Shown here: positions 25,667 through 31,656 of the stretch, piece by piece
Layout: the number at the start of each line of letters is the position of its first letter
Position numbering within the stretch: the first letter of the stretch is position 1
Assembly: GCA_964458655.1 (NCBI GenBank)
Contig: CAYWJT010000030.1
Span: 1-31,656 of the forward strand
DNA length: 31,656 bases
Direction: 5' to 3'
DNA from: CAYWJT01 sp964458655
Lineage (GTDB): Bacteria; Acidobacteriota; Aminicenantia; Aminicenantales; Saccharicenantaceae
Notes under the pieces: model-generated
Database searches by the model: none
The model's input: the letters and a program-made list of their open reading frames with translations, nothing else
Told to the model about the DNA's origin: nothing
Program-made: the position numbers and the translations under genes

Positions 25667-26772
25667 CCGGGCTGCGGCGGGTCGGCTTCGACATGGTCCT
25701 CTTCGTGACGGCCGCAGTCCTGGCCGTCGCCGGCATACTCATGGTCTTCAGTTCCTCGGCCTACGTGGCCGGAGACAGGTTCGGGCAGACCTACCATTAC
25801 ATGGCCCAGCAGGTCGCCGGCGCCGTCGTCGGCCTGTTCATCATCGTCTTCCTGGCCGCGGTGCGGCGCACTTTCTTCCTCGAGCCCGCCTTCGTCTACG
25901 GCCTGCTCGGCCTGTCCGTCTTCCTGCTCGTCCTCTGCCTGTTCATGCCCAGCGTGGCCAACACCAACCGCTGGGTGATGTTCTTCGGCGTCCGCTTCCA
26001 GCCTTCGGAGCTGGCCAAGATCAGCCTGGTGCTCTTCCTGGCCGCCTACTGCGACCGGAAAAAGGACCGGCTGAACGAATGGAAGGCTCTCATCGTCCCG
26101 GCCGCCGCGACCGGCGTGCCGGTGCTGCTCGTGCTGATGGAGCCGGATTTCGGGACGGCCATGCTGCTGTTCTGTCTCGCGGCCGTGGTGCTGTTCATGG
26201 GCGGGCTGAGATTCAGGTACGTCGCGGCCGTCGCCGCCCTCTTCTGCGCCGTCTTCGCCTTTTCCCTGTTCAGGGCTGACTACCGCGTCGAGCGCGTCCA
26301 GGGCTTCCTCGCGGCCGAGAAGGACGTGCTGGGCAGCTATTATCAGGTGAACCAGTCGAAGCTAGCGGTCGGGGCCGGCGGGCTGCTCGGGGTCGGCTTC
26401 GGCCAGAGCATCCAGAAGCTCTACTTCCTGCCCTTCGCGCACACGGACTTCATCTTCGCCATCATCGGGGAGGAGATGGGCCTGCTCGGGACCGGGCTGA
26501 CGCTTGCGGCTTTCCTCCTCCTGCTCTGGCGGGGCCTGCGCATATCGTTTTCGGCGCCTGACCCCGCTTCCCGGATGGCAGCCGCCGGGCTCACCTTCGG
26601 CATAGTCTTCCAGGCCCTGCTCAACATCACCATCGTCCTGGGCCTGGGCCCGGCCAAGGGTATCACACTCCCCCTCATCTCTTACGGGCGTTCATCCCTC
26701 GTATGCACGCTGGCCGCGATCGGTCTGCTGCTTCATATCAGCCAGAAAAAATGGACGGGGGTCAAAAGATAG
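25663..26772 (+). CDS. ftsW: Septal peptidoglycan glycosyltransferase FtsW (SEDS family)
   Basis: A SEDS-family membrane glycosyltransferase of 369 residues that polymerises lipid II at the septum with FtsI. About ten transmembrane helices are visible. Family blocks are MVFSSSAYVAG, NTNRWVMFFGVRFQPSELAK, LLVLMEPDFGTAMLL, YYQVNQSKLAVGAGGLLGVGFG, FAHTDFIFAIIGEEMG and LPLISYGRSSL. The Asp of HTDFIF lies in the extracellular loop that holds the catalytic Asp in SEDS proteins. The usual SYGGSS reads SYGRSS here. The start overlaps murD as ATGA. FtsW rather than RodA is inferred from the context beside ftsI and murG. Confidence 0.95.
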   Translation: MTGLRRVGFDMVLFVTAAVLAVAGILMVFSSSAYVAGDRFGQTYHYMAQQVAGAVVGLFIIVFLAAVRRTFFLEPAFVYGLLGLSVFLLVLCLFMPSVANTNRWVMFFGVRFQPSELAKISLVLFLAAYCDRKKDRLNEWKALIVPAAATGVPVLLVLMEPDFGTAMLLFCLAAVVLFMGGLRFRYVAAVAALFCAVFAFSLFRADYRVERVQGFLAAEKDVLGSYYQVNQSKLAVGAGGLLGVGFGQSIQKLYFLPFAHTDFIFAIIGEEMGLLGTGLTLAAFLLLLWRGLRISFSAPDPASRMAAAGLTFGIVFQALLNITIVLGLGPAKGITLPLISYGRSSLVCTLAAIGLLLHISQKKWTGVKR

Positions 26773-26776
26773 GGTC

Positions 26777-27883
26777 ATGGGTCCCAAGCGGGTCATCATC
26801 AGCGGCGGCGGCACCGGCGGCCATCTCTACCCCGCGCTTGTCCTCGGCGCCAAGCTCCGGGAGCTCAGCCCGGGCACGGAAGTCGTCTACGTCGGCAGCC
26901 ACCGGGAGACCGAGCGCAGGATAATGGAACAGCACGGCGCGAACTTCATCCCTATGCGCGTCGAGGGGCTCAAGGGACGCGGCCTGAGGGCGCTGCCCGC
27001 GCTCTTCCTGCTCCTGGCCGCCTTTTTCCGCTCCTTCAGGCTCCTGCGGAAGCTTGCGCCGGACCTGGTCGTCGGAGCCGGCGGCTACAGTTCCGGGCCG
27101 GTCGTCCTCCTGGCCTCCTGGATGGGCACGCCGACCGTCATCCTGGAGCAGAACGCCGTCCCCGGTTTCACCAACCGCGTCCTCGCCCGCTGGGTGGACA
27201 GGGCCGTCGTGGCCTTCCCGGGCACGACCGGATTTTTCAAGGGCAAGGCCGTCTGCCTCGGCAACCCGGTCCGCGAGGAATTCGAGAAGCTGGGCCCCAA
27301 GCCCTGGGACGGAACGCTCAAAGTGCTCGTTTTCGGGGGCAGCCAGGGCTCCCGCTTCCTGAACGAGCTGGTCACGGCCGCGCTGCCCCTGCTCGCGCCC
27401 GTCAGGGACCGGGTCAGGCTCTCCCACCAGACCGGCCTCGCGGACCTGGAACGGGTCAGGGCCAGCTACAGCGAGCACGGTTTCGAGGCCGGCCTGGTCG
27501 AGCCGTACATGACCGACATGCCGGCGCGCTTCGGCCGGGCCGACCTGCTCGTCTGTCGGGCCGGGGCCACGACCATTGCCGAGATAATAGCAGCCCGCAA
27601 GGCCGCCGTCCTGATACCTTTCGCCGGGGCCGCCGAAGGCCACCAGGCCAAGAACGCCGCCGAGCTCGCCGCCGCCGGGGCCGCCGAGGTCATGAGCGAA
27701 GCCGAGGCTTCGCCCGGCCTGCTGGCGTCCCGGATAACCTACTTTCTCGAACACCCGGAGGCGCTGCGCGAGATGGAAGACAGGCTGCTGCCGCTCAGGC
27801 GGGAAGGCGCGGCCGGCAAGATCGCCGGACTGTGCCTTTCCCTGGCCGCGGAGCGGCGCCGCCAAGAGGAGAAGCCGGCATGA
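26777..27883 (+). CDS. murG: Lipid II synthase MurG (GlcNAc transferase)
   Basis: A peripheral membrane GT-B glycosyltransferase of 368 residues that adds GlcNAc to lipid I to produce lipid II. The N-terminal glycine loop GGGTGGHLYPAL is at 10-21. Other motifs are VVGAGGYSSGP, LEQNAVPGFTNR, VFGGSQGS, YMTDMPARFGRADLLVCRAGATTIAEI and a PFAGAAEGHQAKNA region that normally reads PFP-A--DHQ--NA. It starts 4 nt after ftsW, and its stop overlaps the murC start as ATGA. Confidence 0.96.
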   Translation: MGPKRVIISGGGTGGHLYPALVLGAKLRELSPGTEVVYVGSHRETERRIMEQHGANFIPMRVEGLKGRGLRALPALFLLLAAFFRSFRLLRKLAPDLVVGAGGYSSGPVVLLASWMGTPTVILEQNAVPGFTNRVLARWVDRAVVAFPGTTGFFKGKAVCLGNPVREEFEKLGPKPWDGTLKVLVFGGSQGSRFLNELVTAALPLLAPVRDRVRLSHQTGLADLERVRASYSEHGFEAGLVEPYMTDMPARFGRADLLVCRAGATTIAEIIAARKAAVLIPFAGAAEGHQAKNAAELAAAGAAEVMSEAEASPGLLASRITYFLEHPEALREMEDRLLPLRREGAAGKIAGLCLSLAAERRRQEEKPA

Positions 27884-29268
27884 CCAAGAGAACCTACCGG
27901 AAGCTGAACCACATCCACATGGTCGGCATAGGCGGCACGGGCATGAGCGGCATAGCCGAGGTCCTGCTCAACCTGGGCTACCGGGTCTCCGGCTCCGACC
28001 TGCAGGAGAACGAGGCCACCGAAAGGCTGGCCCGGCTGGGCGCCAGCATCTTCAAAGGGCACAGCCCGGACAACATAACCTTGGCCGACGTCGTGGTCAT
28101 CTCTTCGGCCGTCAGGGAAGACAACGTCGAGGTCAGGAAGGCCCGTTCCCTGCTGATACCGGTCATCCCCAGGGCCGAGATGCTGGCCGAGCTCATGCGC
28201 ATGAAATACGGCGTGGCCGTGGCCGGCTCGCACGGCAAGACGACCACGACTTCCATGACGGCCGCCGTGCTCGAGGCCGGCGGCTACGACCCCACGATCA
28301 TCGTCGGCGGCCGGCTGAATACGCTGGGCGCCAACGCCAAGCTGGGCGAGGGCGATTTCATCGTCGCCGAGGCCGACGAGAGCGACCGCTCCTTCCTCTT
28401 CCTGTCGCCTTTCATCGCCGTCCTGACCAACATCGACGAGGAGCACCTCGACCAGTACCGGAGCCTCGAGGACCTCAAAAGGACCTTCACCAGCTTCGCC
28501 AACAAGGTCCCCTTCTACTGCCCGGTCGTGCTCTGCCTCGACGACCCCAACCTGCAGAGCATCATCCCCGATATCGAGCGCCGCATCATCACCTACGGCT
28601 TCTCGGCCCAGGCCGACGTCAGCGCCCGCGATTTCAAGTTCTCGGGCTTCGACTCGGAAGCCAGGGTCTTCCACAAGGGCGGCGAACTGGGCCGGCTCCG
28701 CCTCCGGGTGCCCGGCGCGCACAACATCCTGAACTCCCTGGCCGCACTGGCCGTCGGCCTGGATCTCGACATCCCGGCGAACGTCATCCTCGAGGCCCTG
28801 GAAGGCTACGCCGGCACGGGCCGCAGGTTCGAGCTGCGGGCCACCGTCCGAGACATCATGGTGATCGAGGACTACGCCCACCATCCTTCCGAGATCCGGG
28901 CCACGCTGGACGCGGCCCGCGACGGCTGGCCGCGGCGCCTGGTGTGCGTCTTCCAGCCGCACCGCTACACCCGGCTCGCCAAGCTCATGAGCCGCTTCGC
29001 GACCGCCTTCAACCAGGCCGACGTCCTGGTCCTGACCGAGATCTACCCGGCCGGCGAGGAGCCCATGCCGGGAGTCACCGGCAAGGCCCTATACGAGGAG
29101 ACGCTCGGTTCCGGCCACCGGAAGGTGCTGTTCGAGCCCGACCAGAAGAAGATCCCCGGCCTGCTGCGGAGCGTGCTGGAGCCGGGCGACATGCTGCTCG
29201 TACTCGGGGCCGGCAACGTCAATAGGATCATCCCGGACATCGTCGCGACCCTCGAAACGAAGGATTGA
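27880..29268 (+). CDS. murC: UDP-N-acetylmuramate:L-alanine ligase
   Basis: A Mur ligase of 462 residues that adds the first amino acid, L-alanine, to UDP-MurNAc. The opening HIHMVGIGGTGMSGIAEVL is the classical MurC N-terminus. The P-loop AGSHGKTTTT has its lysine at residue 120. VAEADESDRSFL, LTNIDEEHLDQY, GAHNILNSLAAL and EDYAHHPSEI follow, then FQPHRYTR. Size is normal and no murB domain is fused. The start at 27880 overlaps murG. The stop is separated by a single base from the ftsQ ATG, leaving no room for the murB and ddl genes often found here. Confidence 0.97.
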   Translation: MTKRTYRKLNHIHMVGIGGTGMSGIAEVLLNLGYRVSGSDLQENEATERLARLGASIFKGHSPDNITLADVVVISSAVREDNVEVRKARSLLIPVIPRAEMLAELMRMKYGVAVAGSHGKTTTTSMTAAVLEAGGYDPTIIVGGRLNTLGANAKLGEGDFIVAEADESDRSFLFLSPFIAVLTNIDEEHLDQYRSLEDLKRTFTSFANKVPFYCPVVLCLDDPNLQSIIPDIERRIITYGFSAQADVSARDFKFSGFDSEARVFHKGGELGRLRLRVPGAHNILNSLAALAVGLDLDIPANVILEALEGYAGTGRRFELRATVRDIMVIEDYAHHPSEIRATLDAARDGWPRRLVCVFQPHRYTRLAKLMSRFATAFNQADVLVLTEIYPAGEEPMPGVTGKALYEETLGSGHRKVLFEPDQKKIPGLLRSVLEPGDMLLVLGAGNVNRIIPDIVATLETKD

Positions 29269-29269
29269 C

Positions 29270-30109
29270 ATGGCGACTTACATACAGAGGAGCGAGGCCC
29301 TGCCCTTCCAGAGAGGGCGGCGGAGCCTGCCGCTTCAGAAGAGCCGCAACCGGCGCGAGCTCAGGCTCGGCCACGTCCTGGCCCTGTTCCTGCTCCAGGC
29401 CGTTGCCCTGCTCGGCGTCCGCGAGGCCTACCTGTTCGCCATCCGGTGGGACGGTTTCAGGGTCAGAACCGTCGAGGTCGAGTGCGGCCGCGAGCCGCTC
29501 CGCCGGGCCATCGAGAATCACTTCTCCGCCGGCGGCCTGGGCAACATCCTGCTCCTGGACCTCGACCTCGTCGCCGCCAGGATCAAGGCGCTCGGCTGGG
29601 TCAAGGACGTCCGCGTCCGCAAGGTCCTGCCTTCGACCGTCAGGATCGAGGTCCTGGAGCGCGCGCCGTTCGCGCTGGCCAGGCTGGACGGTCTGGCTCT
29701 CCTCGACGAAGACGGCGTCGTGATGGAGCGGGTCGGTTCCGAGGACGAATACGCCCTGCCCGTGGTCTCGGACGAGGCGGGCTTCAGCCGCGGCTTCAGG
29801 GAGAAGTGGGAGATGGTCAGGCGCCTGCTGCGGGATGTCGCGCCGGCGGAGAGGGAGCGGCTGCTCGAAGTGCGGACGTCCGATTACGGGACGCTCGCTC
29901 TTCTCTTCCGGGACAGCCCGACCAGGGTCCTCGTCGACGTTTCCAGCCCGGCCGAGGGCCTGGCCTTCTTCCGCAGCCGGGAGGAGGAATGGACGTCCCG
30001 TTTCGGCCCTCTCGAGAGCGTCGACCTCAGCTCCGCCGGCCGCGTCTTCATCAGGCCGGCCGGGGGTGAAGCTCCGGCCGGGCCATCTTCAGCAAAGGAG
30101 GCGGAATAA
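29270..30109 (+). CDS. ftsQ: Cell division protein FtsQ
   Basis: A bitopic divisome scaffold of 279 residues that links FtsA/FtsK-side proteins to FtsL-FtsB. A basic cytoplasmic N-terminus (about 1-35) and one transmembrane helix (about 36-55) precede a POTRA domain (about 64-135: FRVRTVEVECGREPL to VRKVLPSTVRIEVLERAPFA). The FtsQ domain follows (ALLDEDGVVMERV onwards), then a disordered Ala/Glu tail. Sequence conservation is low, as is usual for FtsQ, but the POTRA pattern and the position between murC and ftsA are clear. The TAA stop shares a base with the ftsA ATG (TAATG). Confidence 0.93.
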   Translation: MATYIQRSEALPFQRGRRSLPLQKSRNRRELRLGHVLALFLLQAVALLGVREAYLFAIRWDGFRVRTVEVECGREPLRRAIENHFSAGGLGNILLLDLDLVAARIKALGWVKDVRVRKVLPSTVRIEVLERAPFALARLDGLALLDEDGVVMERVGSEDEYALPVVSDEAGFSRGFREKWEMVRRLLRDVAPAERERLLEVRTSDYGTLALLFRDSPTRVLVDVSSPAEGLAFFRSREEEWTSRFGPLESVDLSSAGRVFIRPAGGEAPAGPSSAKEAE

Positions 30110-31332
30110 TGCCCAGACCGACTTACATCGTCGCCTTCGACGTCGGCACGAGAAAGGTCGTCTGCCTCATCGGCGAGCTCACCGAGGACAGGAAGGTCGA
30201 GATCATAGGCATCGGCACCGCCGATTCTCACGGCCTGAGAAAGGGCGTCGTCGTCGACATAGACGGGACGACGGCCGCCATCAAGAAGGCCCAGGAGGAG
30301 GCCGAGCTCATGGCCGGGGTCGAGATCGAATCCTCCTTCTTCGGCATTTCCGGCGCCCACATCAAGAGCTTCAACAGCCGGGGCGTCATCGCCGTGTCCG
30401 GCAAGAACCGCACCATCACCAGGGAGGACGTCAAGCGGGTGGTGGACCAGTCCAAGGCCATCCCCATACCGCCAGACCGCGACATCCTGCACATCATCCC
30501 CCAGGAATTCATCGTCGACGACCAGGACGGCATCAAGGACCCGGTCGGCATGAGCGGCATCAAGCTCGAGGTCAACGTCCACATCGTCACGGCGGCCCTG
30601 ACCTCCCTGCAGAACCTCAAGAACTGCATCCAGAAGGCCGGCATCGGCATCCAGGACATCGTCCTCAACCAGATCGCCGCCGCCCAGGCCGTCCTGACGG
30701 TCGACGAGCGCGAGCTCGGGGTCGGCCTGGTGGACATCGGCGCGGGCACGACCGAGGTCGCCATCTTCGAACGCGGCAGCCTCTGGTACTCCTCGACCAT
30801 TCCCCTCGGCGGCGACAACTTCACCAACGACATAGCGGTCGGCCTGAGGACGCCCATCCCCGAGGCCGAGAGGATAAAGAAGAAGTTCGGCTGCGTCGCC
30901 GGCCCGGTCGTCGAGGAGCAGGAGACCATCGAGGTTCCCTCGGTCGGCAAGGGCCGCAAGCCGCGCGTCCTCTCGCGCCAGCTTCTGGCCGACATCATCG
31001 AGCCCCGGGCCGAGGAGATCTTCCGTCTGGTCGAGGCCGACATCAAGCGCATCGGCTACGACAAGTCCCTCAATTCCGGCATCGTGCTCACCGGCGGCAC
31101 GGCCCTGCTCGAGGGGATCGAGGAGGTGGCCGAGGAGATCTTCGACCTGCCGGTCAGGCGCGGCGACCCTTCGGGCGTGAGCGGCCTCGTCGACCGCGTC
31201 TCGACGCCCGACTTCGCCACGGCGGTCGGGCTGATACTTCACGGATACGGCGTCTGGCAGGAAAAAGGACTTGCCGGCGACCGGAAAAAAGGCGCCTGGG
31301 CCAGGCTCAAGGACTGGTTCAGGGAAGGATGA
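30109..31332 (+). CDS. ftsA: Cell division protein FtsA
   Basis: An actin-like ATPase of 407 residues that tethers FtsZ filaments to the membrane. The phosphate-1 loop is VAFDVGTRKVVCLIG (about 6-20). The SHDS/1C region begins GISGAHIKSFNSRG, phosphate-2 is GLVDIGAGTTEVAIF, and the adenosine motif is IVLTGGTALLEGI. The C-terminal amphipathic helix AWARLKDWFRE is the membrane-targeting sequence. Length and domain order are normal. The ATG shares one base with the ftsQ stop, so translation is probably coupled, with AAAGGAGG upstream inside ftsQ. Confidence 0.97.
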   Translation: MPRPTYIVAFDVGTRKVVCLIGELTEDRKVEIIGIGTADSHGLRKGVVVDIDGTTAAIKKAQEEAELMAGVEIESSFFGISGAHIKSFNSRGVIAVSGKNRTITREDVKRVVDQSKAIPIPPDRDILHIIPQEFIVDDQDGIKDPVGMSGIKLEVNVHIVTAALTSLQNLKNCIQKAGIGIQDIVLNQIAAAQAVLTVDERELGVGLVDIGAGTTEVAIFERGSLWYSSTIPLGGDNFTNDIAVGLRTPIPEAERIKKKFGCVAGPVVEEQETIEVPSVGKGRKPRVLSRQLLADIIEPRAEEIFRLVEADIKRIGYDKSLNSGIVLTGGTALLEGIEEVAEEIFDLPVRRGDPSGVSGLVDRVSTPDFATAVGLILHGYGVWQEKGLAGDRKKGAWARLKDWFREG

Positions 31333-31336
31333 CAGG

Positions 31337-31347
31337 AAAAAAGGAGG
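31337..31347 (+). promoter_or_regulatory. Strong ribosome-binding site of ftsZ
   Basis: The 19-nt gap between ftsA and ftsZ contains an A-run followed by AAGGAGG, ending about 5 nt before the ftsZ ATG at 31352. It is the best Shine-Dalgarno match in the cluster. FtsZ is one of only a few genes here that is not overlapped or nearly abutted by its upstream neighbour. This fits the need for more FtsZ than other divisome proteins. Confidence 0.6.
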
Positions 31348-31351
31348 CACC

Positions 31352-31656
31352 ATGAGCGCGGACGCAAGCAGACTCAAATTCCAGCTGGTTGACGATTCCT
31401 TCGGCGGAGCCAAGATCAAGGTCATGGGGCTCGGCGGCGGCGGCAGCAACGCCGTCAACAGGATGATCGAGGGCGGCATCAAGGGCGTCGAGTTCATCGC
31501 CGTCAACACCGACCTGCAGGCCCTCAACACCAGCCTGGCCCCGGTCAAACTCCAGATCGGCGGCCAACTGACCAAGGGCCTCGGCTCGGGCGGCCGGCCG
31601 GAGGTCGGCCGGCAGGCGGCCATGGAGGACACGGAAAGGCTGCTCGAGGCCATCCA
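31352..31656 (+). CDS. ftsZ: Cell division protein FtsZ, N-terminal part (gene runs off the window)
   Basis: The first 101 codons of the tubulin-like GTPase that forms the division ring. After a short N-terminal tail come IKVMGLGGGGSNAVNRMI (T1 loop with the GGGGSNAVNRM signature), FIAVNTDLQALNTS (T2/T3 region) and KLQIGGQLTKGLGSGGRPEVG. The GTP-binding GGGTGTG loop lies beyond the window. The start is fixed by a strong AAGGAGG. It closes the visible part of the dcw cluster, directly after ftsA as in most bacteria. Confidence 0.97.
   Translation, partial: MSADASRLKFQLVDDSFGGAKIKVMGLGGGGSNAVNRMIEGGIKGVEFIAVNTDLQALNTSLAPVKLQIGGQLTKGLGSGGRPEVGRQAAMEDTERLLEAI

Noticed and set aside
29884..31653. 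Minus-strand open frame of 589 codons opposite ftsQ, ftsA and ftsZ
   Set aside because: It is antisense to three conserved genes, and the product is rich in Asp, Val, Leu and Gly, as expected from reverse reading of GC-rich coding DNA.

Overview
This is a high-GC bacterial chromosome segment dominated by housekeeping genes. The gene set points to a diderm bacterium. MurE carries the DNPR signature of meso-diaminopimelate-adding enzymes. There is a signal-peptide-bearing outer-membrane beta-barrel candidate, a periplasmic cyclophilin, and the PssA/Psd route to phosphatidylethanolamine. GyrB is the long, roughly 800-residue type. High GC, secreted M28 peptidases, a FecR/Trp-rich secreted protein and a DRG-like TGS GTPase would fit an Acidobacteriota or Aminicenantes-like lineage. 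That placement is inference from general resemblance, not a search result.

Layout. Bases 1-2790 (minus strand) hold gyrB followed by the 5' part of gyrA, with a recognisable promoter upstream of gyrB. Bases 3140-4129 (plus) encode an OBG/DRG-type GTPase with a C-terminal TGS domain, expressed from a promoter that leaves only about 10 nt of leader. Bases 4206-8404 (minus) hold an outer-membrane beta-barrel candidate, two small integral-membrane ICMT/PEMT-type methyltransferase-like proteins, a decayed metallo-beta-lactamase-fold pseudogene and an intact secreted M28 zinc peptidase. From 8633 (plus) come a periplasmic cyclophilin, a small two-helix membrane protein, a second M28 peptidase interrupted by an in-frame TAA, then psd, pssA and an M23 murein endopeptidase-like protein. 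A secreted FecR/Trp-rich (DUF6600-like) protein runs convergently (13821-15824, minus).

Bases 16034-16761 (plus) hold a Nudix hydrolase overlapping a DUF2007-like gene. From 16842 to the window end there is a classical dcw (division and cell wall) cluster: promoter, three GGGA boxes at exact 10-bp spacing (a probable MraZ operator), then mraZ-rsmH-ftsL-ftsI-murE-murF-mraY-murD-ftsW-murG-murC-ftsQ-ftsA-ftsZ (partial). The genes overlap by 1-4 nt or lie within about 20 nt of each other, and no terminator is apparent, so they probably form one transcription unit. It makes and flips lipid II precursors (MurC-F, MraY, MurG), builds septal peptidoglycan (FtsW/FtsI) and assembles the divisome (FtsL, FtsQ, FtsA, FtsZ). 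murB and ddl, often found between murC and ftsQ, are absent here.

I did not find a clearly novel defence or mobile system. The least ordinary items are two broken genes (6534-6835 and 9545-11032), the Nudix/DUF2007 overlap with an A6 run in the frame that could fuse them, the Gln at the GyrA Ser83 position, the DRG-like GTPase with an altered G3 motif, the MraZ-type operator, and the FecR/Trp-rich protein with a 10-bp tandem repeat in its leader. No tRNA, rRNA, CRISPR array, insertion sequence or origin was recognised.
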